Shown here: positions 17,350 through 31,184 of the stretch, in pieces
Layout of the letters: each line of letters starts with the position of its first letter
How positions within the stretch are numbered: position 1 is the first letter of the stretch
DNA from: Lucifuga dentata
Lineage: Eukaryota > Chordata > Actinopteri > Ophidiiformes > Bythitidae
Reading direction: 5' to 3'
DNA length: 64,000 bases
Assembly: GCA_014773175.1 (NCBI GenBank)
Contig: VXCM01000691.1
Span: forward strand, 62,447-126,446
The notes under the pieces: generated by a model
Seen by the model: only the letters and a program-made list of their open reading frames with translations
Databases searched by the model: none
What the model was told of the DNA's origin: nothing
Position numbers and translations under genes: made by a program

Positions 17350-20300
17350 CTAATTATCTGCCAAATATTTCCCTGTGAAGCAAAACAAAAAGAAGTCAGA
17401 GAGAGGAGAAATCCAGGAGGGGTTGGTCCAAGTAAAGACAGTCAGCCACCAAAAGGTCTCACATATCCCTCATACTCAAACTGACCTGCAGCAAATCTCT
17501 TCTTGACCAGCGAAAGCCGGTAGCCAGTCCCTACCAGCTGGATGTTGCACCCTGACAGAGTGCTTCCCTCACTGGTGAACTGAACCGCCAGCTGGGAGGG
17601 CTTACTGGAACCTTCTGTCATCTGGAACCGGCCCAGAAGAGCCCCTACTCCTGCAGGACACAGGTTCAGGATCATTATGAGTACGAAAGTTTAAGGAAAA
17701 AACTTGATCAGCTGCGGGAGAAATGAGTGTTACGTTGCATGTAACTGAAATTTTTTGCTTTAAATTCCAGCGAAACAAAGACAGAACATGAGAGTGATGA
17801 TGATGAAGAAGATTAATATGACAAAACTGAACACTTGCCTCCATTTTCAGTCCTCTGAGAGAGGCTGGGGATCTTCCATTGTATTGTCTGCTGCTCTGGA
17901 TTCCTTAAAAAGAAAACAACACCGCATATTAGAAAATACTGTGTTTTTATATGCAACAGGCCATGGGTTAGATATTATACCAAAGGCCATAATTTCTAAT
18001 AAAGACACATTTCCACTTTGAAAGATTTCTATTTCCACTGCTGATTACAGTTCATCATCCACACTGAATGCCAAAAACAACAGTAAGATGCTTAAATCAC
18101 TTCTACTGAGCATGCGCTTTGTTCTAAGCTAACAGCTTTATACCATTTCTGAGCTGTCTGACATTTTTAACACATTGTTTGTAACTTGTTTCCAGTACAC
18201 AACTGTGGAAGGGGCACAAAAATTACAGGGAGGCACCTAGTAAGAATAGCAGATTAAGACCCCATTTATATCTGACTTTAACTCTTCAATACATTTTCTA
18301 CACAAGTGTTGTTTCTCACATATTCTCGCCGGTGACATTTATGCCAGTCTGGAGGATTAGTACTATATCCAGGGGCAATTTGAGGACTGAAACATAAACC
18401 ATTCCTGGTGCAGACCAGGAATGGTTTATGCACCACCATTAAAAACTCCACGGTGAAAAAAAAGGTGGCGACAATAGAGCAGGTATGCATTTTTCTTATG
18501 TCACAAAGGTGAAAGACACAATAGCAGTGAAATGACGGAGATGGTACACAAGGTCACACCCTACTTGATCAACTTCTTCTCCTGGCTACCAGACATTTTT
18601 CTGGTTTTCACTGTTGCTGTTGCTGCTTTGTCAACATGACAAAAGTTGACATAACTGCCTCCACGATTTTTATAGTACTACATCTTGCAAACGCATAGCA
18701 TTAATTCCATAAACATATGTAGTTACAACCAATGTGCCCTCTCTCTCTCTTTCTCTCTCTCTAAATAATGGATGATCATGTAAAACATCAATAAAGTTTC
18801 CTGATTTATTTTTCAAATTACTACACAGCATTTATACAGCTACATCCTGTAAATGGGCAAAGGACATTGACTTTTTGCTACAGGGGGTTTTAGCCCCCCT
18901 GTATGACCCCTTGATGCTGGGCCTGAATTTTGTATATCCTCACCAGGTGGCAGGGGGGATCATGGCCTGGAGTTTGACCATGCCTCCATCTACAGGAACC
19001 AGGAAGTTGATGTTGTGTAGAGGCACAGGGGCTGCCATGGCCTCCATGTTGTATTTGTAGTCGATTCTAAGGTCTGTATTGGTGGCGTCGCCTCGCCAAC
19101 TCACTGCCAAGTTCAAAGGAGTGGACTGGATCCCTTCTGCTGACACCTAAGTCACACAGAAACAACAGACAATTAGGTAGGTAGGTAGGTAGGTAGGTAG
19201 GTAGGTAGGTAGGTAGGCAGGTAGGTAGGTAGATAGGTAGATGACCTGATATTTGATCATATCCACATTGTAGTACGTCGCCTGAGGCTTCTGCTCAGCC
19301 ACTTTCTTCAGATGGCTCAGCAAGTTTGGCATATTCACCCAGAATTCCTTGGTGTCTACACTGGTCGTTGTGTAATCACTGAGGAATAAGAGGTATGTAT
19401 TTGAGTCAGGAAATCTCATCTTTAAGTTGCCCCATGAACTCCATAAGCCCTCGAGTTAGATATAGTACAGTATATATCATGTATGTTTAAGAATAAAAAC
19501 AAAAACCAAGGATTGTTTAGCTACTACTTATCATAATTGGCATTTCCTGAAGCTATTTAGTGAGCTACTTGTTTGGGTATGTGTGTATTTGCATCTGATG
19601 TTATTCCTACCAGCACAGCAGCTGTGGATTGGGCAGAACCTGCTCCAGTCGGTTATAGTTGCTTATGCTAAAGGTGAGAACGGGCTGAGTCGGGTGGCTG
19701 GAAAAATGCCTGGTTATGCCTGCAGGGAAGGACAGCACCATCTCCCCTGTGATCTTCACAACACATCTCAAACAAAAGAGGAAAAGAGGCAGAAGTCAGA
19801 CATTATACTAAATGAAAACTACACTCCCCCAATAACATTTTTAAAACTTGAATTGCAAATCATCATCATCAGTCCCAGTTGGAGATTTGTTAATCTGCAA
19901 GTGAGACTTGTGATAAACCAGTCCTCACAGTTGCTCCTAAACCTTTTCTCTCTTACTATTCCTTTAAATGACTATATAATTCCCCCCAAAACTGTCATAT
20001 TAATATGAATGTTGTTTATGGAATTCCACTCTGTCCAGAACAGGAAATGATGGCCTACTTGCTGGGATCAGCTCCTTTGAAGTAGGCATTGATGGTTTCA
20101 GTGAACGCAGCTGCTACTGGCAGAGTGTCCTGGGGTCCCATGGTAAGTGGACTGGGTCCTCTGGAGCATCCTGAAGGACACACACACACATACACAAAAA
20201 GAAATATTTCATAGCTTTACACATAAATTGTCTCTGTTCTCCTCAGCGTTCACTGTTTTCTCAAATATTTAAGAATGGATTTCAAGCAGAGGATAAGGGA

Positions 20301-23300
20301 GTATAAAGAGCCAAAACCTGATGCTAGACCTAGAATCCAGATTGCAGGTGTGCATAGTGAGCAGGACGTGGGATGGGATGGGATGTAATGGGATGGGTTG
20401 GAGTGGAATATTCTAGGACTGCAGGATAAAAGAGGGCAATAGCTTTCAGTCCATGCACTATTTGCACTGATTGCACTCACCTTCAAAAGCTAAATAAAAC
20501 CTGCCGTGGTCAAACCATACCAGAGGCTGTGAGCTCTCTGTGTGAGCAGAGACATGAGGAGGAGAAAAACATGGCGGGAACAAGATTGTAAAGCAGACAG
20601 GAGAAGACAGGAGGATGAGTGACAGATAACATGGACACGTACTGAAATGTGAAACTGACCAAAAAAATGTGCAAGAGATGCACATTTTTCCCCTCCCTTG
20701 TAGATTCTGTCAGAAAGTGAAATTAAATGATACATGGTGAGAACACTGATGGCACCTATGGAGACATGTGACCTGCTGCTGATGTACCTGTGTTGGACAA
20801 ATTGAGATCCCTCCCTAAAGTTGGAGTGGACGCTGCACTCTGCGAGGTTATGGAAGAGATAGAGGAAGAGCTCTCTGCCCGGGCAAGTGGGGCGAAAGGC
20901 GGAGGGCTGCCTGAAACTGGAGGACTGAATGGCTGGGTCTGGAGACGGTAACACAGCAACAAAAAACACTATGATTAGCACAAAACTACAATACAAAGGG
21001 TTGTCATACATGCTTGATTCTGTTTGACTAGCTGAGTAAATAAACAAAACGTAGACATGTTCTCAGGTAACATTGAGGATTAATAGTTACAACAAAAACA
21101 GTTATTTTGCTTTCACATGAGAATAAAAAAGTCATCATATGAGAGGAAAGGAAGCCAGAGAAATGAATGAGCAATAAAAAGACATTATATATGTACCAGG
21201 TCTGTTACTGGTTTTCCTGGGGGCAGCTTTGGTCGCGAGGAAGGTCGAGGAGGAGGAGGAGGAGGAGGANGGAGGAGGAGGAGGAGGAACCGGGCTGCCT
21301 CGAGACTGAGGCGTGGTAGCACGAGCTGGAGATGCGGGACCTGGGACACATCAGACTATGAGTTAGATCACAGTGAAACACTCAATATTAGCTTTGCAGA
21401 CTCACCAAAAATTGCTCAAGACAACAACTTGTGACCAACAACATAGTTGAAGTCGTAATTGACAACAATATAATAAGTTTCCCATTACTACAATAAATTC
21501 TATTTCACTCTTACATTAAAAAGAAATTCTTAATTCAAAAATGGTTGATTGATGTTGCATTTTATTGTTGTTTCCTACAGTTGGTTCAGATTACATTATA
21601 ACAACTGATGAATTGTATGACAGATTGTGAAGAAAAGCTGCATTTTCAAGCATCTCTTGATTATTTTGTTGGCACTCGTGGTGGCAACATTGTCACTTTT
21701 TTTTTAAACAAACCAAACTAAATTACACAGAGTAAAGCATTTAAAGAGAGACCACAGTACTCACTGCTGCCTGAGTAGGGACCTGGGGAAGATACAATAG
21801 ATCTGTAGGTGGTTGGAGGGAGAGGGGGTGGCGTGCCCCTGAAGCTCGGGGTCAGCTCTCTGGGTGAACCCACAAAGTCCGACATGTCATCTCGCAGGTA
21901 CGCACCTTCTGGAGTCCTCTTCCCACCAGCAACACCCAGGACCAAGGGCGAAGAGACTCCTGCCCGAGGGGACCTTCGCTCACCTGGAAGAGGGGGCACA
22001 GGGCTGGTGGGGGCAGGGGATGAAGAGTACTCTGCAAACCGCAGCACCTCCTCATCAATTACGTCCTCATCCAGGCAAACCGGAGGCATATCAGAGGGGG
22101 AGAAGTCAGGAGGCAGGGGAGGGGCCGGTTCATCCGGAGGAGGAGGTCCAAGCATGATTGACGGGGGTGAATCTGGTGGTGAGAAAGGTGGAGGAGACCT
22201 AGGAGAAAATGGAGGAAGGGATGGTGGGGGCTCATTTGGTGGTGGTCCAGGAGAGAGACAGGGGGTGGAGGGTGTGGACGAGGGTGTGTCTGGGGGAGGG
22301 GAGTCTGGTGGCGGAGGGGGAGCAGGCTCATCGGGCGGTGGAGGTCTTTCATTGCCAAAAGTAACCCATCTGGGAGATGCTGTGTCCTCACTGGTGCGGG
22401 GGCTGTCCATGGGGCCGAACACATCGTCCAGGTCAGGGGTTGGAGAGCCTCGGTGGGAGGTNGGGGGCTGTCCATGGGGCCGAACACATCGTCCAGGTCA
22501 GGGGTTGGAGAGCCTCGGTGGGAGGTGGGGGAGTGGACATTCAGGTAAATGGGAGCTGAACTGCGAGCGAGCCTTCCATTGGGTAGATCAGCTGCAAAGA
22601 ATTAATTGGAGAACTTGGATCACAAGTTTCATAGGATTTGACTCCATGACAAGTGTACAATGACAAACTAATAAAACTAAATTTACCATAGGGGTCTGAC
22701 GGGTACCCATAGTGACTTCGGGATGGAATGTTTTTTGGAGGCAGCGGAGGGGGAGCTGCAACAGGGGTGATAGTTCAGCTCAGTTCAGCATTATTCCTGA
22801 AATATATCTGATGATAAAAATGAGATTTACTAATGCTAGCCCACCTCCAGTTGGGAAACTTCTGCTTAAAGGGGATTCAGACCGTGGTCTCAATTCTCCC
22901 CACAAATCAGAAGGGACGACTGCGATTGGACAGTGACAGAAAAAACGATTAGTTTACCTCCGTACTCTCCAAATAAATAAGTGTTTAAATAATTGTGTTT
23001 TATGTGGAGTTATGCTCTGCTGATACGTGACAGACCGTCGTATCTGGCGTAGCTGGTCTCTGAAGGCAACCCAAAGAAAGCAGGAAGGTTCTCTGAAAGC
23101 TTGTCACTGCAAAGAATGAATAACAATAATTATTTTCCATCTCATTTGTCTACTTGAGATGTGGTAAATCAGCTGCACTAATTTGCCATTAATAACAGCA
23201 CCTAGACTTGTTCTGCTTTTTTTTTTTTAATACAACGAATTCAGAGTATATCCTGTTTGAGCCTTTCTGGTTCCTTCTCCACCACCACTCAAAGCAAACA

Positions 23301-26300
23301 CAAACTGCAGGCTGAAGAGAAGGGATGTTATCTTTGTCAGTGGTTAGCATTGTTCAAAGGATTACTGACCTTGGTGTCTCAGGGGCAGGACTTGGTGTTG
23401 GGGTGGAGCGCCTGGGTCTGGCAATCTCCTCACCTATGAGAAACATAACAAAAACTCCACTCATTGTTTGGATCAGTGCTTATCAGAAAGAAACGCACAC
23501 TTTAATTGTAAAGCTAAAAATCATCAGAAAAAGCTATTTCAAAATAGATGTACTTACAGGACAGATTCCTTTTTATCAGCCCCTGTAAAAAAAATTAAAA
23601 TTAAAATTAAAATAAATAAAATGAAAGATAAATTCAGGATATGAATAATTATAAGGAACTATGTGTCAAGATAAATTGTATTTATATGTAAGTCACACCT
23701 TCAAATTATTGAAAAAAATATCCATCTTAAGTTATTTAGTTTATATTAATTATTTTTAACACATAAAAAGTGAAACTATTCACTTCTTTTCTGTTTGTTC
23801 TTTTGAAAATGTTTTTTTTTTTTATACAGTTTCCCAGAAATACATTTCTTCTTCACAGAAATCATGTCATTTATATCAAGAAAATGATACTAATTGCTGA
23901 TACTAATGATACTAATCTATTAAACAAGTTGATTCGTATTATGTGAAACTCTTTCATTCTATTGCCTTATTTTTCCACTTGTTTTAAGACAAATAAGATG
24001 AAGATTTAAAGCTACAGTGATTGCGATGGATGCTATTCTATTTACACTCTGTGCTGCACAATTTAAAAGTGGCCAAGTGGCAGAAAGATATCTGTGATTT
24101 GGGCTGCTGCTGCTTTGCAAACAGCCAGCAGATGGTGTGAGAAACTCACCGGGCTGTGTCTCTGAGACCAGCAAAAAGGAAGAGAGAACAGACCTGGGTC
24201 AGAGAGTGAGTGACAAATCAGTCAAATGGACACCAACTAAAACTGCACACACACACACACCACACCTCTTTACTTTAACCGCAAAGCCTTAATAATGCAA
24301 CAAGAGCCATAACACCTTTGAGATCATGTGCACAATACAAGCACCATTTCAGATCAACACTCATACAGCTGCACGTTGAATGTAGTTTGCCAGCACCAAA
24401 TCAATGGGTTTGGAGCCATGTGTGTTATGTTTGCTGTGCATTATGTAACACAGATGCTTTGCCAGACAGGTTCAAGTAAAGCTGTGGCTAGAAAAGAAAA
24501 AGGAAACCAAAAGGAAGTGATTTTGAGGACACACACATGCACATGCACACTGCAATCTGCAAAGAGAAAAGAGATTAAACATGTCAGCATGAAGGTAGTT
24601 TACAAATCCACTACCACCAAATGAACTCATGCCATGCAAAAAAAAAAAAAAAAAAAAAAAGTCAGACTTACCGGACTTCTCTTCTACAAGTACAAGAGGG
24701 CAAAAGAAGAAAAAACATGGAAAGAAATGAGACAGATGGTGAGAAAGAGGCAAAAACAGAAAGAGAGAGAGAGAGGTACTACTCTTTCTATAGCTAATAC
24801 AGTGCAACAAATACAACATTTAAAACATAGTATGTCAGTATTTATGTGTGTATTTTGTGCACTTCAGTACTGCACACCACAACAAGAGTGATAATCAGCA
24901 GTGCTCACCAGAGACGGAGAGAGCGCCAGGCCTCCCACTGAGGCTTTTAGCTCGTCCATAGATGGTAGGACGCACTTGGTGCTCTCTGATACCAGCGGCT
25001 TGATCTTAATTTTGAACTTTTTCTTGCTGTCCTCCTCGTCCTCCGAATCACTGGAGGAGAAAAAATGTTTTCCTTTGGAAGCTGGTGAGTGCTTGTCAAG
25101 AATAATAAGGCATAAGTACCGTGAAAGACTGAGTTGCATAAATGTTCTCTCAAATATACACTGTGCACGTGGAGGAGAATGTTGAAGAGGAGGAGTGATG
25201 TATCACCTCTCTGCCTCCATCAGCTGTGTCTCACTTAACAATATTACACCTGCTGTAATTGACACTCTGCTCTGTCTGAGCTCTATCTTAACTCAAATCC
25301 AACTCAAACCTCTGGCACCAACAGGAAAAGCATACTGTAACTCAAAATATCAAGAAATTTGGTCACAACTGTGGATCTGCCTGGATGTCCTATTGCTCCT
25401 TTCTTTTTCTGCCGCTGAACAGTTACACACGTGCAGTGTGCAAGAGAGGGAGGATCTATTGATTTGGCCTATTTAATGCTGAGAAGCACTCGTCCAATGA
25501 GTCACTCAGCCAAACAAGTCAATAGTTTTGTAGGCAAGGTTCCCAACACTACTGCTGCTGCTGTTCTATAAGGATATTATCCCCTTCCTCACCAGGCTGG
25601 AGGCTGAAACCTTCTTCATCCACATCAGGAGAGGCCTGGAGAGGGGAGAGAAGAAAATGAGGCAATGCTAAACTTGTATTTCCTGTGAACGCTGCGTATA
25701 AAAGCGGCTCAAATTTCACAGATGTCTTGCCTGAGATGCTCAGCTTGCTGAGTTATAGAATATGTGGCTATCGCTCTATCCACTCAGTCATTTTAAGGCT
25801 AGAGTTACATGACGATGATTCCATTTCAAGCAAAGTTGCAATGTCTCTGCTTTGTCAGAAATATTAAAAGAAAGATGCAAAGCAAAATAGAGAGTGCATT
25901 GTAGATACATACATATCTGTCCCAGTCAATCTCCCCATAGAAACCATTGGGCGCCCCATTAGCCTTTTTCTACCAATAAAATTGAGACAAAATGAAAGAT
26001 TAGTGAGACGTATATCCTATTGTGGTGTTTTGTATAAACGTTAAAAATGATGAAAAAGACAGCAAAATTACAAGAAGAACAGAGAGAATTTTTCTTGAAA
26101 AATCTAAAATATACATACACTTCCTTTCTTTCCACTTCCAGTTCCTTCTTTGTCAGGTGAGCCTCTGTTTGGAGTGACAATAAGTCAGTTAGTCTAACAT
26201 AGATTTAAAAAAAAAAAAAAAAATCATATAGTTCCATTTTTTTCATCTCATTCAATGTCTCAAAATGGATTTTAATGCTGTTGAATTATGTATTTTTTTT

Positions 26301-29300
26301 TAATTATATTTGTCACATTCTGCATGTTTTTGTGTGGCAAGCAAACTCACGTTGTGTCTGTTTCCTTGTCTTTCTTTCGTAAACCCAGGGCTTTCCTGGT
26401 TCGGTTTTTCAGTCCTAGCACAGAGAGACACAGAGAGAGGGAGAACAACATCATAAAGTATTAATCTTAAAGTTTTAGAGCCTCACATAAAGTTAACTGT
26501 CTTGTCATTAAAATACACTTAACCACAAATTAACATAGAACAGTAAGATGCTGATAAAACTCAAGGAAGAACATATCCTAGTTTATACACAGGAAGTACA
26601 GTAACCCCAATACCATGAGTTAATACAAACTGATATATTGATGTGGGACACAAACATCCTTCCATTTAGAAGATCTTCCATCTTCCATCTACATTACATC
26701 ATATAAACACAGACACAATTCCCTTAAGTGTCCCCTCCCTAACTATATCAAATAGAAAGGAAACCTAAGCCAAACTTAATCAATTTGTCCACTTCATTAT
26801 GAGATTCAAGGGAGAGTGCAAAGAGATCTGCTACATCAACCCGTCAGCCAAATTGGATGCCAAGCCCCCTAAAGCCATAATGGTTGGCACCATGCAGTGA
26901 AGGAATTAGGACAACTAGGAAAACCAACACAATAACGCACTTGAATGTGCACAGAAGCTAAAGGTTTGTGGTTATTTATTCTGGATCTCTTCACTGTAAT
27001 AGTATGCAAGGTAAATCAACAAATATCTGAAAACTATACTGCAGAAATGTGAACAGTAAACTCATAAAGTAAATGCAGAAATACTTTCACCTGTGAATAC
27101 TGCTGAAACAATCAGTGGACTAATCCACTAACTTAATCAACAGCTAATGAGTTGATATTTTGATAAGCGATTAATCATTAAAAGCCTCTTACAACTGTGC
27201 GATTAGAGCAAACTTATAAGTTCACTACATGTCACTCTGTGGGAGATGGGTTTGATTCAAGTCAGATTGTGAGATGAATGCCTGGTGAAATGGTATGACA
27301 AGCAGAAAAGAAAAATTATGTGGGCGGGAAACTATGAAACTGCATGAAATTTCATGATTAGTGCATATTTCTCTTTTGTATACTGTATTTCTCTTTTTTT
27401 TTTTTTTTTTNTTTTTTTTTTTTTTTTGCTGCCTCATTATGGAGCGCAAGGGTGTGCACACATACATACACACACACATGCAGCTGCTTGTACAATGATT
27501 TCCTGATGCTTTCCTGATGATGATTTCCTGATGCTGTGCTGCTGCAGGTAGAAGCAGGGCGTGGTTCTCTACCTGTAGCAGGTGTTTCCTTTCTGCTCAA
27601 GTTCACTTTATGGCAAATTCAATTGATTTAAAAAAAATGGAGATCTCTCTCACAAGTGTGCACCACTCTTCTACTCACTCTCACACATCTATGTCAGACA
27701 TGCAGGCACACATGCAAAAATACACTTTATATACACAAGAAAAGGAGATTTGTCATGATTATTGCAATGTCTGAACCTCAGAAACATCCTCATGAAATTT
27801 CATGCCGTATTCCTATTGGTTAGTTTAAAAATGTGATTCGTAGCAGTCGTCGCACTGTGAGGTGTTGGTCTGAACTTTCTGACACTATCAGAATTTTGTC
27901 AAAGGCTGCCTTTGGACACATTCATGGGCATGTCTCATATCACAGTATGGGACGCCATTTAGGATCTATCTGGTCCAGGGATTTCTTCACGTTTTTCCCA
28001 TGATCAGTATCTGTCACTAAGACAGCCACAAATCTCACAGTGTGTAGGAAGCTTAATCAGGTTAAAAAAAAAAAAAAAAAAANAAAAAAAAAAAAAAAAA
28101 AATTCAAACACTCCCTGATTCCAGTTTGTCACGTAAAGTTTGCTTTTCTTTATTTCATCTTGTAATAAGCAGTTTGGAAAAAAAAGCTGACTTTGACAAT
28201 CCTCCTGCTTCCCTCTGGTCAGTGGTATGAAAGAATCTTGGATTCTATAGACTTAAACATTTTTCATTTTTCAGGGAGAGACACTCACAGTTCAAGAATA
28301 CTGGCCACAAAAGCTCTGTTGTCTTTCACCTATAGTTTGAAACCAGGATTTAATAAAGGCATGGACAAGTTTCTGTAAAGAATAGAAAACAGGACTGTAC
28401 TACTTGTTTAACATTTTCCTCAAAAGTAAGATCACTGATCACATCATAAAAAGATACTCTCAGGTTTGGTTTTTTATTTGTTTGTTTGTTTTGTTTGTTT
28501 GTTTGTTTGTTTTTTTGCAGCAGGCTTAGTACCAAGATCCTCCAAGATGATCCTTAAAGAGTCTTCCAAGATTTCTTCCGGCACAATCTATGGATTGCAT
28601 GACTGTTAAACACTCCAAATGTGAAGACTCTGCATTGGCCTGGTGTGCTATACCATTCATTTGGGAAGCAGAAGCTCTCTTTTCTCTCTTGGGCACTGAA
28701 GGACGTGTCAGGGCTTGTGATGTATTAGTTAGATGGGCTGTTCAATAGCCAAGATTATTCCTGCATCATAGCATTACATCAGTAGAGGCAGCTCTGTGCT
28801 GTAAGTCCTTTGTCCAGTTTCACCTGAATTTGTCTTTTGTGATAATCCTGATATCAATCCTGATATTGATATATATGAAGCTGCAGAGCTGCAGCCTACA
28901 ACTGATGCAGCACGAGAAGTTCTGAGCAGCTCTGTCAGGTTTTGTTTTTGTTTAAAAATTGCAGAGAAATGCACATTGTAATATGCATCTCAAGAGAAAT
29001 GTTGTTTTGTAACCAACTTACAAAGTTTACCTGAGGATAATTCTAAAGCTGTACTGTAAAACAAGAGGGTTTATAGTAATTAATCATAACAGCTGCAAAC
29101 ACATTACTGCTGACCGTTTTCCAAATGTGAGCATAACAGGGCTTTCCGTGATGCTGCACCATCATTCTATTTCAAAAATGATGTTACATTCTTAAATTAA
29201 TGTAATCTCATCAAAAAATAATTACAATATGTTGGTAATACACTTTAAAAAAAAAAAAAATCACAATACACAGGATTTTTGGCTAAAACCCTTTTCAAAG

Positions 29301-31136
29301 TCTGGCCATTGGTGTACATTTGTTTCACTATGGTAAGAAAATCAGCCTATAATTAGAATACTTTAGGTACTCCATCACAGCGAATATTTAAATGGATTAA
29401 TTTTTAAAGTTCAAGTGAGAAACTCAAACAGCTGAGACTTGGGAGCAACCTCTTTAATGATATGATTTTCCTAAAACAAAGCTTTTGAAGGTTATTCTTT
29501 TCTATTCTTTTCATTCTCTCAAATCTGGGATGTTGGTGTTTCCTGCGATATCTGAACATACCAACAAGGGAACAGTCCTAAATATTCTTTGCTCACAACT
29601 ACATTACCAACATAGCTTTGACAAAAATATAAGGTGAAATAAAGAAGGGTTGTATACTCTAAAACAAAAAATGACCCCACATTTTTTCAGGACTTTCTAA
29701 AATTGATAATCTGACTATCACAGTCACTTTTAGCAGGTGTGCAGCGCGCTTAGGTAGGAAAATGTCCCTACAGTGGATTACCAACATTAACTCAAACAAG
29801 TTTAACATGTCTGCAAATTGATTTTCTTGATGCACTGGCAAAAAATAGCAAGAGAGACTGCCTGGAAAGTATAAAATTAACAACTTATACTATGCTTTTG
29901 AAAATGCTAATGTAGTAATTCAAAACAATGTAAAGTATTTATGGATTTGGGTATACTTACAGTTGGGGGTACAACAATGTTTTTTTTTTTAATTTGGACA
30001 TTTTAGATCTGCCACCCAGTGCTGTGTGTGTATTTTGTGTTGTTTTGTTTCTTCAGGCACATTAACATTATGTTATTTTAGAGTTTTATAGTGGTATGTC
30101 TTTTAAGTGTTATTAGCGCATTGTTTTCCAACTTGCCCTGCTATATATGTCTTATGTGCTTTTGTTGATTTTATAATCTCATGCAATAATTTTCCACTAT
30201 GTGAGACCAATATTTCTATTCTATTCTATTCTATTCTATTCTATTCTATTCTATTCTATTCTACTCTATTCTTAGTCTAAGATTATATTCCAAGTTTCTG
30301 AGAATATCCCAGATAATTAGAATGTTATGTTTACCAGATAAACATGCAGAATGTAAGAAGGGTGTTATTCCAGAAACGGTTGTTGTGTGAGGCCGGTATC
30401 TGACCAGTAAATTCCACTTAACATGACCATGAATCTAACTACATGGGACAGACTACACTGTGTAATTAGCAATGTTGGTTACTTTCATGTGTAGGTATCA
30501 CTGATTAGCATGTGTGAGTGCTAGCGTGGATTTCCTCAAGCTCATGAACTAAGTGCAATAGCATGGCAAACTGACCGCAGGCCTTTTGCTAATAATAGCC
30601 ACCTTCCATTACCATGTTGGCATTAATGGATGGTAAAGGCCTAGCATCTCTCATGCAGCGATAGATCTATGAGTTTATTTCCTTCATTCCAAACTGACTG
30701 ATACACTAAGTCTTTACTCTGTGATGCAACACATTTACTAGTCTCTATGCAATGCAAACAAAAAAATATGTTCAAAGGTAACTTGTTCTATTGGCATGAT
30801 TTGCTTTGGTGCAACAGCAGCAGAGGAATGAATGAATCTAGCTGTGTTTGCAGTAGCATTTGGTGAAAATGAGATAAGTGGACTGCTCAGATCTTTCATT
30901 GATCCACATTCATAGGACACTGAATTTAAGTTTAAGATGGAGCTATATAGAGCAAAAACACACAAATACAAGCACAGTCACATGTGTAAACACACCCACA
31001 CCCACACGATATGAAAACATGTTCAGTACTACAATGCTGTGATATCATTCGCCCCTTTACAAATCTACATCTCACACACAATCCATAACTCTTTCATCTC
31101 TCATACTTTCTCTTCTGGCTCAATCTGCCATACACA

Positions 31137-31184
<48 letters not shown>

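Noticed and set aside
17442..17485. Alternative Sgip1 C-terminus reading [17 protein letters not shown] by intron read-through
   Set aside because: A donor (GTCAGT) at 17484-17485 and a terminal exon coding GKYLADN, identical to the human end, explain the gene better.
19583..20008. 141-codon plus-strand frame
   Set aside because: Antisense to the sgip1 mu-homology exon at 19611-19766, with no signal of its own.
20490..21047. 185-codon minus-strand frame
   Set aside because: It runs through sgip1 exons in the wrong frame and into introns; the conserved frame is different.
21809..22663. Long plus-strand Gly/Ser-rich frame of 284 codons
   Set aside because: It is the antisense shadow of the sgip1 proline-rich exon; CCN codons read backwards give Gly and Ser. 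It also crosses the N and the false duplication.
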